Notes: generated by a model not told the origin, from the letters alone. A stretch of 36,284 bases of DNA from GCA-003244245 sp036501085 (GCA_036501085.1 DASYAZ010000078.1:1-36284), one strand, 5' to 3'. Numbered from the stretch's first letter, positions 9,626 to 17,797 are shown. A program made the numbers and translations.

Positions 9626-10597
9626 TCAGCAGGTCTGCCGGGTGAAGTCCCAGGCGTCAGCCACGATCACGGCAAGCTCCGAGCGTTCCGGCTTCCAGCC
9701 GAGCTCGCTGCGCGCCCGATCGCTAGCGGCGACGAGTACGGCCGGGTCTCCCGGCCGCCGCCCTGCGGTCTGTGCCGGGATCGGGTGCCCGGTGATCCGC
9801 CGGCAGGTGTCCACCACCTGCGCTACCGAGAAACCGGCTCCATTTCCCAGGTTGTAGATCCGGTGCTCGCCGGGCACCGCTTGTTCGAGTGCCCGTTCAT
9901 GGGCATCGGCGAGGTCCACGACATGGATGTAGTCGCGGACGCAGGTGCCATCCGCAGTGGGCCAGTCCTCCCCAAACACCATGATCTTTTCGTGCCGGCC
10001 GAGAGCGACTTGCAGGACCAGCGGGATGAGATGTGTCTCGGTGGTATGCCGCTCCCCGTACCGGCCGTAGGCGCCTGCGACGTTGAAATATCGCAGGCTG
10101 ACGGCGGCGATACCGTGCGCGAGGGCGTACGAGCCAATGGCGTGATCGATCGCCAGCTTGGTGGCGCCGTAGGTGTTGGTAGGCCGGGTGGCCGCATCCT
10201 CGGTGATCGGGACAGTCTCAGGTTCCCCGTAGGTGGCCGCGGAGGAGGAGAAGACCAACCGTGGGGTGCCGTGCTCACGCATCGCCTCCAGCAGGCGTAC
10301 CGAGGCCACCACATTGCCCAGCCAGTACCGCTGCGGCTGTGCCATCGATTCTGCGACCAGCGAACGGGCCGCGAAGTGCAAAACACCATCGAAGCCTTCG
10401 GCCAGTACCGAAGCCGCATCCTCGACCGCACCCTCCACGAACCGGCAGCCGACCGGCACCGCGTCACGGTGTCCGGTAGACAAGTCGTCCAGGACCACGA
10501 TGTCGTGGCCGGCCTCGGTCAGCCGCGCGGCGCAGACGCTGCCGACATAACCCGCCCCCCCGGTCACCAACAGTCGCATCCGGGTCGGCTGGGTCAC
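9626..10597 (-). CDS. galE: UDP-glucose 4-epimerase
   Basis: A 323-residue extended short-chain dehydrogenase that interconverts UDP-glucose and UDP-galactose with bound NAD. Seen: the Rossmann motif TGGAGYVG (12-19), LHFAA (about 73-77), SSSAATYG (117-124), the catalytic pair Y143 and K147 in YGATK, RYFNVAGAYG, and RDYIHVVDLADAH near residue 215. Product galactose feeds cell-wall arabinogalactan and exopolysaccharide in actinobacteria. The start overlaps the dtxR stop by 4 bases (ATGA), so the two are co-translated. The dtxR-galE pair is long known in corynebacteria and mycobacteria. Confidence 0.95.
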   Translation of the reverse strand: MTQPTRMRLLVTGGAGYVGSVCAARLTEAGHDIVVLDDLSTGHRDAVPVGCRFVEGAVEDAASVLAEGFDGVLHFAARSLVAESMAQPQRYWLGNVVASVRLLEAMREHGTPRLVFSSSAATYGEPETVPITEDAATRPTNTYGATKLAIDHAIGSYALAHGIAAVSLRYFNVAGAYGRYGERHTTETHLIPLVLQVALGRHEKIMVFGEDWPTADGTCVRDYIHVVDLADAHERALEQAVPGEHRIYNLGNGAGFSVAQVVDTCRRITGHPIPAQTAGRRPGDPAVLVAASDRARSELGWKPERSELAVIVADAWDFTRQTC

Positions 10598-11289
10598 CGC
10601 CGGCGGCCCATGACCGCGTGCGCTAGCGCGCCCTCTACCTCTACCGATGACCCCTTGCCGGAGAGCACTACCGGATGGTTGGCCCGCGGTTGGGCTGCGA
10701 CCTCTACTACGTTGCCGGGCACAGCGTCGACCTTATGCAGGTCAGCCATCAGGGTGGGGTCCAGCTGCACGTGCTCGGCGATGCGCCGCACCTCGACGGT
10801 ACCGCCGCCGCGGCGCGCGATCTCATCCAGCCGGACCAGGTCGGGTTCGATCGGGGCGGCGGGTTTTCCGACCCCGAGTTCGTCTAGCCCGGGGATCGGG
10901 TTGCCATACGGGGAGGTGGTCGGATTGCCGAGCAGTGCAACCAGCTTGCGTTCCACCGCGTCGCTCATCACGTGCTCCCAGCGGCATGCCTCGGTGTGGA
11001 CTTGCTCCCACTCGAGCCCGATCACGTCCACGAGCAAGCGTTCCGCCAACCGGTGCTTGCGCATCACCGACGTGGCCCGGTTACGACCCTCGGTGGTGAG
11101 TTCGAGGTGGCGATCGTCGGCGACGGTCAGCAGGCCGTCGCGCTCCATGCGAGCGACGGTCTGGCTGACGGTAGGCCCGCTTTGTCCCAGGCGCTCGGCG
11201 ATCCGCGCCCGCAGCGGGATGACACCTTCTTCCTCGAGCTCGAAGATGGTGCGCAGGTACATCTCAGTGGTGTCGATGAGCTCGTTCAC
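10594..11289 (-). CDS. dtxR: Iron-dependent transcriptional repressor, DtxR/IdeR family
   Basis: A 231-residue metal-sensing repressor that, with ferrous iron, binds operators of siderophore, iron-uptake and storage genes. Seen: a winged helix at about 1-60 (recognition helix near SGPTVSQTVARMERDG), a dimerisation domain at 65-140 and a C-terminal SH3-like domain. Every classic metal ligand is present at the DtxR numbering: M10, C102, E105 and H106 for the primary site, and H79, E83 and H98 for the ancillary site. It is therefore very probably functional. The GTG at 11289 is preceded by GGGAG. No TTAGGTTAG-type iron box was found in the divergent 85-base gap to the sulfurtransferase gene; TACCAT near 11315 on this strand could be its -10. 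Confidence 0.95.
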   Translation of the reverse strand: MNELIDTTEMYLRTIFELEEEGVIPLRARIAERLGQSGPTVSQTVARMERDGLLTVADDRHLELTTEGRNRATSVMRKHRLAERLLVDVIGLEWEQVHTEACRWEHVMSDAVERKLVALLGNPTTSPYGNPIPGLDELGVGKPAAPIEPDLVRLDEIARRGGGTVEVRRIAEHVQLDPTLMADLHKVDAVPGNVVEVAAQPRANHPVVLSGKGSSVEVEGALAHAVMGRRR

Positions 11290-11374
11290 ACCTATCTCCC
11301 TCGGTTACACTTATGGTAGAGGCCGATGGAGGCGCTCGGGTGCGCGCGTGCCCGAATGGCGCAGAATGGTTGGC

Positions 11375-12223
11375 ATGCATCCGGTGATCACGCCTCGCGA
11401 GCTCGCTGCTCAGCTCGCGGGTCTTGAGCCGCCCACCGTGGTGGATGTCCGGTGGTCGCTGACCGGGCCGCCTGGTCACGTTGACTACCGCGCCGGTCAC
11501 CTACCGGGCGCCGTCTTCCTGGATCTCGATATCGATCTTGCCGGAACGCCGGGTTCGGGTGGTCGGCATCCCTTACCATACCCAGCGTCCCTGCAGGTCG
11601 CGTTGATTTCAGCCGGGATCCGGGTATCGACTCCGGTCGTCGCTTATGACGCAGCCGACGGGTCGGTAGCCGCGCGGCTGTGGTGGCTGCTGCGCTGGGC
11701 GGGACATCCGGCAGCCGCGGTGCTCGACGGAGGGATCGCGGCGTGGCGGGCGGCCGGGCTACCGGTGACGACCGAGACCTGCGTACCCCCTGCCGGCTCC
11801 TTCACTGTGCGCCCCGGGGGGATGCCGGTGCTCGATCCCGCGCAAGCCGCTGCGGTGGCTCGCAGCGGTGTGCTGCTGGACGCCCGCGCGGCGTCCCGCT
11901 ACCGGGGGGATATGGAGCCGGTGGATCCGCGGGCCGGCCACATACCCGGGGCGATCAGCGCGCCGGTCAGCGAGTTGACCGACGCCCAAGGACGGTGGTT
12001 GCCAGGCCCCCGCTTGCGGGAGCTGGCGCAGCGATGGGGGGCCGGCGGCGGTGAGATCGGTGCTTACTGTGGTTCCGGGGTCACTGCGTGTGCGCTGGTG
12101 CTCGGGCTCGAGCTGGCCGGGGTCACGACGCCGAGGCGTCCCGCGGCGCTGTACGCCGGTTCCTGGTCGCACTGGTGCACCGATCCGGGCCGTCCGGTGG
12201 CGACCGGCCCCGACCCGGGGTAG
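11375..12223 (+). CDS. sseA: Thiosulfate/3-mercaptopyruvate sulfurtransferase (tandem rhodanese)
   Basis: A 282-residue two-domain rhodanese. It moves sulfane sulfur from mercaptopyruvate or thiosulfate to cyanide, thioredoxin or other thiols. The N-terminal rhodanese domain (about 1-120, with VVDVRWSL and YRAGHLPGAVFLDLD) lacks a catalytic cysteine. The C-terminal domain (about 150-275) has LLDARAASRYRG and the active loop CGSGVTA with C232. This loop sequence is the mercaptopyruvate type rather than the thiosulfate type (CRKGVT). The frame is open far upstream to 9287, but that part is antisense to galE and dtxR and is not coding. ATG 11375 and ATG 11366 are both possible; the first aligns better with the domain start. 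Confidence 0.88.
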   Translation: MHPVITPRELAAQLAGLEPPTVVDVRWSLTGPPGHVDYRAGHLPGAVFLDLDIDLAGTPGSGGRHPLPYPASLQVALISAGIRVSTPVVAYDAADGSVAARLWWLLRWAGHPAAAVLDGGIAAWRAAGLPVTTETCVPPAGSFTVRPGGMPVLDPAQAAAVARSGVLLDARAASRYRGDMEPVDPRAGHIPGAISAPVSELTDAQGRWLPGPRLRELAQRWGAGGGEIGAYCGSGVTACALVLGLELAGVTTPRRPAALYAGSWSHWCTDPGRPVATGPDPG

Positions 12224-12296
12224 ATCTCAGCCGGCCTGCCCGGCGGCAATGGCTATCCGGTCTATCCCACGTCGGAGCCGGGTAGCGTGCCGCACC

Positions 12297-13487
12297 ATGG
12301 GCTTTCCCCGCGCGGTCGTCGTCTGGGATGAGGCGCTCCTCGCCTATGACCTTGGCGGGCGGCACCCGCTGAACCCCATCCGACTTGACCTCACCATCCG
12401 GCTGGCCACTTCGTTGGGCGTTCTGGAGGGAGTGACCCTGCTGGCACCGGTAGCGGCCACTGATGACGAGCTGCGCACGGTGCACTCTGGTGCTTATCTC
12501 ACTGCAGTCAAGCAGGCGCCGACCGCTGGCAACGTGTCCCGCGGGTACGTCGGGCACGGTCTGGGCACTCCGGATAATCCGATCTTCAGCGGCATGCACG
12601 AGGCCTCGGCGCTGGTCGCCGGTGGATCGTTGTGCGCTGCGGAGGCGATCCTCGCCGGCCGCGTGCTGCGGGCGGTGAACATCGCCGGCGGCCTGCACCA
12701 CGCGATGCAGGATCGTGCCTCGGGTTTCTGCATCTATAACGACTGTGCGCTGGCGATCCGCCGGCTCCTCGACGGCGGGGTATCCCGGGTGGCCTACGTC
12801 GATATCGATGTGCACCACGGCGACGGGGTTCAGGAAGCGTTCATCGACGATCCGCGGGTCCTCACCATCTCGCTGCACCAGGATCCGGCGACGCTGTTTC
12901 CGGGGACCGGGAATTCCGACGATATCGGGGCACCCGGTGCTGAGGGTTCCGCGGTGAATGTGCCGCTTCCACCGGGTACCGGCGATGACGGGTGGTTGCG
13001 GGCCTTCCATGCGGTCGTGCCGGAGCTCTTGCGCGCATTCCAGCCAGAGGTGCTGGTGACCCAGCACGGTGCTGACACGCACGTCGAGGACCCGCTCGCC
13101 AATCTGGCACTGACGGTGGACGGTCAACGGGCCGCACATCGCGCACTGGCCGCGTTGGCGGAGGACACCGCTGGGGGACGCTGGCTGGCGTTGGGCGGTG
13201 GCGGATACTCCCTGTTCCGGGTGGTACCGCGCTCGTGGGCGCATCTCCTTGCCACCCTGCTGGACCGAGACGTCGATCCTGGCACGGCGATCCCGGCTCG
13301 CTGGGCGGAGTACGCCGCCACCGTGGCTGCCGGCGAGCGTCTGCCGATCTCGATGACCGATGGTGTCCAACCCCGGTGGACTCGCTGGGACGGAACCGGA
13401 CAGACTGCACTGGATCGAGCGATCCTGGAGACCCGCCGGGCCGTCTACCCGCTGCATGATCTGGACCCCGAGGATCCTGGGTGGTAG
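12297..13487 (+). CDS. acuC: Acetoin utilisation protein AcuC, class I/II-type deacetylase
   Basis: A 396-residue zinc-dependent deacetylase of the histone-deacetylase fold. In Bacillus AcuC removes acetyl groups from acetyl-CoA synthetase; here the target is inferred. Seen: the charge-relay pair H134-H135 (GGLHHA), zinc ligands D171 and H173 (YVDIDVHHGDG) and D260 (TQHGADTH), and the active-site tyrosine Y304 (GGGGYS). All catalytic residues are in place. ATG 12297 begins MGFPRAVVVWDE, aligned with the family start; upstream codons belong to the sulfurtransferase region in another frame. It follows the sulfurtransferase gene by 73 bases and ends at a hairpin facing sigB. Confidence 0.92.
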   Translation: MGFPRAVVVWDEALLAYDLGGRHPLNPIRLDLTIRLATSLGVLEGVTLLAPVAATDDELRTVHSGAYLTAVKQAPTAGNVSRGYVGHGLGTPDNPIFSGMHEASALVAGGSLCAAEAILAGRVLRAVNIAGGLHHAMQDRASGFCIYNDCALAIRRLLDGGVSRVAYVDIDVHHGDGVQEAFIDDPRVLTISLHQDPATLFPGTGNSDDIGAPGAEGSAVNVPLPPGTGDDGWLRAFHAVVPELLRAFQPEVLVTQHGADTHVEDPLANLALTVDGQRAAHRALAALAEDTAGGRWLALGGGGYSLFRVVPRSWAHLLATLLDRDVDPGTAIPARWAEYAATVAAGERLPISMTDGVQPRWTRWDGTGQTALDRAILETRRAVYPLHDLDPEDPGW

Positions 13488-13515
13488 CAGCCGCATGGAA
13501 ACAGGTGCGTTAGTC

Positions 13516-13548
13516 GGAAGGCCGGACCCCCGACGAGTCCGACCTTCC
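13516..13548. terminator. Hairpin between convergent acuC and sigB
   Basis: GGAAGGCCGGAC (13516-13527) and GTCCGACCTTCC (13537-13548) pair over 12 positions with one C-A mismatch and a 9-base loop. It lies 28 bases after acuC and about 145 after the sigB stop, so it most likely ends acuC transcription and perhaps sigB as well. There is no U-tract, as is usual in high-GC actinomycetes. A smaller symmetric element, GCAGCCCGGCTGC, lies at 13609-13621. The rest of the 205-base gap shows nothing more. Confidence 0.6.
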
Positions 13549-13692
13549 GTGGCGCGCGACAGCCGAGCCTGACGTCGCGTGGTCTGCGTCACATATCGAT
13601 TTGACAGTGCAGCCCGGCTGCGGGTGAGTCAATGCCGCCATTCGAGCGGTGACGCAAATGACACAGTGGCATCGACATGAATTGACAAAGAG

Positions 13693-14667
13693 TTAGCTGG
13701 CGTAGGCCCGAAGCCGCTCAGCGCGATCACCATGCCGCAGCTTGGCCATGACCTCGCGCTCGATCTGCCGTACCCGCTCCCGGGAAAGGCCGAAACGCTT
13801 GCCGATCTGATCCAGCGTGTGCGGCTGGCCGTCGTCCAGACCGTAGCGAAGCCGGATGACCTTCTGCTCCCGATCTTCGAGCGTACCCAGCACCCGGCGC
13901 AGATCATCCTGCAGCAATCCAGAGATCACGGCGGACTCGGCGTCGGTGGCCTCGGCGTCCTCGATGAAGTCACCAAGTGGTGCCTCCTCCTCAGCCCCGA
14001 CAGGCATGTCCAGGCTCACCGGGTCCCGGGAGTAATCCAGCAGGTCGGACACCTTCTCCAGCGGGATACCAGATTCGTCGGCCATCTCCTGGTGGGTCGC
14101 CTCCCGGCCCAACTGCTGGTGCAGATCGCGCTTGACCCGGGCGAGCTTGTTCACCTGCTCCACGAGGTGCACCGGAAGCCGGATCGTGCGTCCCTGGTCA
14201 GCCATGCCGCGGGTGATGGCTTGCCGGATCCACCAGGTGGCATAGGTGGAGAACTTGAAGCCCTTGGTGTAGTCGAACTTCTCCACCGCGCGGATCAGCC
14301 CCAGATTCCCTTCCTGGATCAGGTCCAGCAGCGGCATACCGCGGCCGGTGTAGCGCTTGGCCAAGGACACCACCAGCCGCAGGTTGGCCTCCAGGAGGTG
14401 GTCCTTGGCCTTGTGACCGTCGGCGACCAGCCGCACCAGATCGGCCCGCCGTCCAGGTGAGAGCCGCGGCGCGGTATCCAGGATGTGACGAGCGAACACG
14501 CCGGCCTCGACGCGTTTGGCCAGTTCGACTTCCTGCTGTGCGCTGAGTAACGCCGTGCGGCCGATTCCGTTGAGGTAAACCCGTACCAGGTCGGCCGCGG
14601 GGCTCTGCGCGTCGAGGTCTGCCTCGTGTGCAGTGTCTGGTTCCATAGTAATCTGCGCGGCAGTCAT
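13693..14667 (-). CDS. sigB: RNA polymerase principal-like sigma factor SigB (group 2)
   Basis: A 324-residue sigma-70 family factor, the length of mycobacterial SigB. Region 1.2 is at about 24-60; regions 2.1-2.4 at about 85-155 (LLDLIQEGNLGLIRAVEKFD, then FSTYATWWIRQAITR, which melts and reads the -10); region 3 at about 165-240; region 4 at 255-320 with the -35-reading helix GLSRERVRQIE. The frame is open to 14871, but ATG 14667 is preceded by AGGAAGGAAC and gives the SigB-length protein. In mycobacteria sigB is induced by stress through ECF sigma factors, which fits the promoter seen upstream here. It and dtxR lie on the same strand, with sseA and acuC on the opposite strand between them. 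Confidence 0.94.
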   Translation of the reverse strand: MTAAQITMEPDTAHEADLDAQSPAADLVRVYLNGIGRTALLSAQQEVELAKRVEAGVFARHILDTAPRLSPGRRADLVRLVADGHKAKDHLLEANLRLVVSLAKRYTGRGMPLLDLIQEGNLGLIRAVEKFDYTKGFKFSTYATWWIRQAITRGMADQGRTIRLPVHLVEQVNKLARVKRDLHQQLGREATHQEMADESGIPLEKVSDLLDYSRDPVSLDMPVGAEEEAPLGDFIEDAEATDAESAVISGLLQDDLRRVLGTLEDREQKVIRLRYGLDDGQPHTLDQIGKRFGLSRERVRQIEREVMAKLRHGDRAERLRAYAS

Positions 14668-14776
14668 CAGGTTCCTTCCTGCGACGGATCCTCGTGCCGA
14701 CTCGGCGCATTCGGCGAATCGGCGCGCGACGTTGCACAAGTCGTCTGGCCATCGGGTACCCGCGGCGATGACCAGT

Positions 14777-14805
14777 ACAACGTCGGGGGTCTGGATTCCG
14801 TTCCC
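14777..14805 (-). promoter_or_regulatory. Candidate ECF-sigma promoter of sigB
   Basis: On the minus strand GGGAAC (14805-14800) is followed by 17 bases and CGTTGT (14782-14777). This equals GGAAC-N18-GTT, the pattern recognised by SigE/SigH-type ECF factors. A start near 14770 would give a 5' leader of about 100 bases before the AGGAAGGA ribosome binding site of sigB. Mycobacterial sigB is known to be controlled from such a promoter. The same pattern appears upstream of the DUF7455 gene in this window. Confidence 0.6.
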
Positions 14806-14831
14806 GGACCCTCGCCCGAACGACGAACAAG

Positions 14832-14852
14832 CACCGGGTGGAGTGCCCGGTG
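14832..14852 (-). terminator. Probable terminator hairpin after dtd
   Basis: CACCGGG and CCCGGTG form a perfect 7-bp stem with a 7-base loop, 49 bases beyond the dtd stop, followed on the minus strand by a partly T-rich stretch (CTTGTTCG). A second imperfect dyad (AACCTCAG / CTCAGGTT, one mismatch) lies at 14860-14881. Together they separate dtd from the sigB promoter. Confidence 0.5.
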
Positions 14853-14900
14853 AAACCGAAACCTCAGTCACTTCTCAGGTTGCTGGATGTCGGCACTGCC

Positions 14901-15371
14901 TCACACGTCGATGAGCACGGTGAAAGGGCCGTCGGCGATGCTGCGTACGGCCATGGTCGCGCCGAAGCGTCCGGTGCTCACGGTGGCACCGCGAGCCCGC
15001 AGCAGCGCGACCACCTCATCGATCAGTAGCTGGGCGTGCTCGGGACGAGCGGCCGCGGTGAAGGAAGGCCGGCGTCCCTTGCGGGTGGATCCGTAGAGGG
15101 TGAACTGGCTGACCACCAGCACTCCGGCGCCGGTGTCAGCGATGGATTGCTCGTCGCGCAGGATTCGCAGCTCGTGCAGCTTGCGGGCCATCGCCTCGGC
15201 CTGGGCGGTGCCGTCGTCGTGGGTCACCCCGAGCAGCACCAGCAACCCCGGGCCCTCGAGCATTCCGACCACCTGGTCGTTCACGAGGACCGCTGCCTCA
15301 CTCACCCGGCTCACCACGGCACGCACGGCGATGGATACTGCCAGGTCGGTCCCGCGGGCCGGCATGACCAT
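14901..15371 (-). CDS. dtd: D-aminoacyl-tRNA deacylase
   Basis: It hydrolyses D-aminoacyl-tRNAs and so proofreads chirality in translation. Seen: RAVVSRVSEAAV at the family start, the substrate-pocket motif SQFTLYGSTRKGRRP, and the C-terminal Gly-cisPro element in ADGPFTVLID (usually GPVT), preceded by GRFGATM. The start is uncertain. ATG 15371 has GGAG seven bases upstream but adds 15 non-conserved residues (156 in all); GTG 15326 (141 residues) aligns exactly with the usual family start but has no visible ribosome binding site. The longer form is listed on the binding-site evidence. The frame further upstream, to 15806, is antisense to phaC. Confidence 0.9.
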   Translation of the reverse strand: MVMPARGTDLAVSIAVRAVVSRVSEAAVLVNDQVVGMLEGPGLLVLLGVTHDDGTAQAEAMARKLHELRILRDEQSIADTGAGVLVVSQFTLYGSTRKGRRPSFTAAARPEHAQLLIDEVVALLRARGATVSTGRFGATMAVRSIADGPFTVLIDV

Positions 15372-15380
15372 TGGTGATCT

Positions 15381-15437
15381 CCAGCACAACCCTTCCGGTG
15401 CCCGCGCGGGGACGGCGGGGACGTAGGGTTGTGCTGG
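15381..15437. promoter_or_regulatory. Perfect 13-bp inverted repeat between dtd and phaC
   Basis: CCAGCACAACCCT (15381-15393) and AGGGTTGTGCTGG (15425-15437) are exact reverse complements, 31 bases apart, in the 124-base gap between the divergent dtd and phaC starts. Each arm therefore presents the same sequence to the gene it faces. The phaC-side arm overlaps TAGGGT (15424-15429), a possible -10 hexamer. A paired operator for one regulator is the simplest reading. The XRE protein encoded behind phaC is a candidate, by proximity only. Confidence 0.55.
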
Positions 15438-15495
15438 CGAGGGATGCCCATCAGTAAGTAGCGCAGCGAAAGTAGCCGAGTGGAGGTGGTTGCCG

Positions 15496-17232
15496 GTGAG
15501 CTCCTCGAACGGTGATCCCCGGCGGGAGAAGATCCAGGAGACTGCTGATAGCGACATCGCTACATCGATCCGGGCGTTGCTCGGCGTCGACCAGGCGGAT
15601 CCCGCTGGGCTGGGGCTGGCGTTGGGCAGGTTCGCCGTCTCGGTCGCCGGGAACCCGATCGCGTTCTCGCAGGCGATGGTGGAGTACGGGATGCGCAGCG
15701 CCCAAGCCACCATGACCGCGGCGCTGCGCGGCATGGGTCTGGACCACGAGGGCCCTGCCGAGACGGGCGAGGATCCGCGGTTCGCCGACCCGGCATGGAC
15801 GAGCAACGCGCTGTTCTACCTGGTGCGCCAGCAGTACGCGCTTTTCGAGAGTTTCCTGCAGAACCTGCTGGCCGAAGCAGATCTGGACGAGCTCACCCGC
15901 CACAAGGCGGACTTCGCGCTGCGGCAGGCGCTCGACGCCTCCGCACCGACCAACTTTTTGCTGACCAACCCAGCGGCACTGAAGCAGGCCTTCGACACCG
16001 GCGGTCTGAGCGTGCTGCGCGGGACCAGCAACCTGCTCCGCGACGTGGTGACGAACAAAGGCATGCCCCGCCAGGTCACTCCCGGTCGGTTCCGGCCCGG
16101 TCATGAGCTGGCCGCCACACCGGGCAGCGTGGTGTTCCGTAATCGGCTGATCGAGCTGATCCAGTACGAGCCGCAGACCGAGACCGTGCATGCCGTCCCG
16201 TTGCTATTCAGCCCACCGTGGATCAACAAGTACTACATCATGGATCTTGCGCCGGGGAAAAGCCTGGTGGAATGGGCGGTACAGCATGGGCACACCTGCT
16301 TCATGATCAGCTATCGCAACCCGGACGAGACTCTGGCCGACGTCACCATGAGTGATTACCTGCGGGAAGGGCCGCTGGTGGCTTTGGAGATGGTTGAGGA
16401 GATCACCGGGACCCAGCAGACCAACCTGGCCGGGTTGTGTCTCGGCGGCACCTTGGCCACCGCTTTACTGGCCTGGCTCACCGCTCGGGGTGAGGATCGG
16501 GTCCGCTCGCTGACGGTGATGAACACCCTGCTCGACTACACCTTGCCTGGTCAGCTCGGTGTGTTCACCGATGAGGCCACCATCCGCCGTCTGGATCGCA
16601 CGATGGCACGCACGGGTTACCTGCCCGCCAACAGTATGGCCACCACATTCAACCTGTTGCGGGGCCGGGATCTGGTGTGGAATTACGTGGTCAATGACTG
16701 GTTGCTGGGGAAGGACCCGGCACCGTTCGACATTCTGAGTTGGAATGCCGATTCCACTCGGATGCCCGCGGCGATGCAGGCCGAATATCTGCGGTTCTTG
16801 TACCAGGAAAATCGGTTGGCACGCGGTGAGCTCGAGCTGGCGGGGGAACGGCTCGACCTCGCCAAAATCAGCAAGGACAGTTACTTCATCTCTGCCGAGA
16901 AAGACCACATCGCATTGTGGAAGGGGGTCTACCAGGGTGCCCGGCTCATGGGCGGAACGGTCCGGTTCATGCTGTCCAATTCCGGACATATCGCCGGCGT
17001 CGTCAACCCGCCGAATCCGAAGTCGAAACACTGGGTCGGCGCGGCTGCGGAGTTGCCGGAAGACCCGGAGGTCTGGCGCGCGCAGGCTGCCCACGTAGCC
17101 AAGTCATGGTGGCAGGATTGGGCACCATGGATCGCCAGGAGGGCGGGAAGGAAACGGCCCCCGCCAGCGATGGGCAGCACGATGCACCCGCCGCTGGGGT
17201 CGGCTCCGGGCAGCTACGTCCTGGAAACGTAG
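15496..17232 (+). CDS. phaC: Class I poly(3-hydroxyalkanoate) polymerase
   Basis: A 578-residue polymerase that joins (R)-3-hydroxyacyl-CoA into polyhydroxyalkanoate on the surface of storage granules. Seen: an N-terminal domain with FSQAMVEYGM, the substrate-entry region PPWINKYYIMDL (about 232-243), the lipase-like box GLCLGG with nucleophile C315, and the rest of the triad as D470 (SAEKDHIALW) and H498 (SNSGHIAGVVNPP). All three catalytic residues are intact and the length fits class I, which needs no PhaE or PhaR subunit. GTG 15496 is chosen because GGAGG lies nine bases upstream (15482-15486); a TTG at 15490 would be too close. No phaA or phaB gene is in the window. An XRE regulator and a probable phasin follow. 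Confidence 0.93.
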   Translation: MSSSNGDPRREKIQETADSDIATSIRALLGVDQADPAGLGLALGRFAVSVAGNPIAFSQAMVEYGMRSAQATMTAALRGMGLDHEGPAETGEDPRFADPAWTSNALFYLVRQQYALFESFLQNLLAEADLDELTRHKADFALRQALDASAPTNFLLTNPAALKQAFDTGGLSVLRGTSNLLRDVVTNKGMPRQVTPGRFRPGHELAATPGSVVFRNRLIELIQYEPQTETVHAVPLLFSPPWINKYYIMDLAPGKSLVEWAVQHGHTCFMISYRNPDETLADVTMSDYLREGPLVALEMVEEITGTQQTNLAGLCLGGTLATALLAWLTARGEDRVRSLTVMNTLLDYTLPGQLGVFTDEATIRRLDRTMARTGYLPANSMATTFNLLRGRDLVWNYVVNDWLLGKDPAPFDILSWNADSTRMPAAMQAEYLRFLYQENRLARGELELAGERLDLAKISKDSYFISAEKDHIALWKGVYQGARLMGGTVRFMLSNSGHIAGVVNPPNPKSKHWVGAAAELPEDPEVWRAQAAHVAKSWWQDWAPWIARRAGRKRPPPAMGSTMHPPLGSAPGSYVLET

Positions 17233-17291
17233 TACAAGCCAGAAATAGGTGCAGTAGCAGCGCGGCGGGAGCGCGGAGGATGATGTGAGCC

Positions 17292-17702
17292 GTGGCCAAG
17301 GACGATGACGGCGGCGAGATTCCTGATCCGTGGCAAGCGCAGCTGGAGCCGCTGGGCGCGTTCATCCGGGCGCAGCGCCAGCTTGCCGATCTATCGTTGC
17401 GTGAGATGGCGGGTTTGACCCGCATCTCCAATGCCTACCTCAGTCAGGTGGAGCGCGGCCTGCACCAGCCATCGCTCACAGTGCTGCGGGCTATTGCCGA
17501 TGCGCTGGGACTGACCACGGAACAACTGCTGGCCAAAGGTGGGTGGGCAGCAACGGTGGCGCCGGATGCCCCTGCTGAGGCTCCCCACCCGGCGCCGGCC
17601 AGCACAGAGGAGGCCATCCGGGCCGACCCGAGGCTTACCGAGGCTCAGCGGGAAGCGCTGCTGGGGGTGTACCGCAGCTTCACCGAGGGGCGGACGGGGT
17701 GA
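17292..17702 (+). CDS. XRE-family helix-turn-helix regulator behind phaC
   Basis: A 136-residue DNA-binding protein. A Cro/CI-type helix-turn-helix covers about residues 20-80 (LGAFIRAQRQLADLSLREMA, then LTRISNAYLSQVERGLHQPS). The C-terminal part is alanine/proline-rich with a predicted helical end (LTEAQREALLGVYRSF). It sits 59 bases after phaC and 95 before the phasin gene, between the two PHA genes on the same strand, so regulation of PHA storage is a reasonable inference. GTG 17292 starts the protein; GGAGG is at 17276-17280, slightly distant. It is unrelated to the PhaR repressor of proteobacteria by sequence pattern. Confidence 0.8.
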   Translation: MAKDDDGGEIPDPWQAQLEPLGAFIRAQRQLADLSLREMAGLTRISNAYLSQVERGLHQPSLTVLRAIADALGLTTEQLLAKGGWAATVAPDAPAEAPHPAPASTEEAIRADPRLTEAQREALLGVYRSFTEGRTG

Positions 17703-17728
17703 GGGTGCTCACGCCTCGTCCCTGAAAT

Positions 17729-17757
17729 TTGACATACTTATCAGGTCTGCGTACTTT
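17729..17757 (+). promoter_or_regulatory. Near-consensus housekeeping promoter of the phasin gene
   Basis: TTGACA (17729-17734), 17 bases, then TACTTT (17752-17757). The -35 is a perfect match, the spacing is optimal and the -10 fits TANNNT, which is rare in DNA this GC-rich. A start near 17764 leaves a leader of about 34 bases containing the GGAGG at 17788-17792. A partial dyad (CTGA...TCAG, 17722-17744) covers the -35 and could be an operator. Confidence 0.75.
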
Positions 17758-17797
17758 TGTGATCGAGACCTTGATGTCAGTAGTAGCGGAGGTAACG

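Noticed and set aside
9287..11374. Upstream 700 codons of the open frame that ends in the sulfurtransferase
   Set aside because: It runs antisense through galE and dtxR, both with intact motifs; the sulfurtransferase starts at 11375.
11290..11374. IdeR/DtxR iron box upstream of dtxR
   Set aside because: No stretch resembling TTAGGTTAGSCTAACC was found in the gap; autoregulation by iron is not supported.
15372..15806. N-terminal extension of dtd into phaC
   Set aside because: Antisense to phaC; Dtd family starts near 15326-15371.
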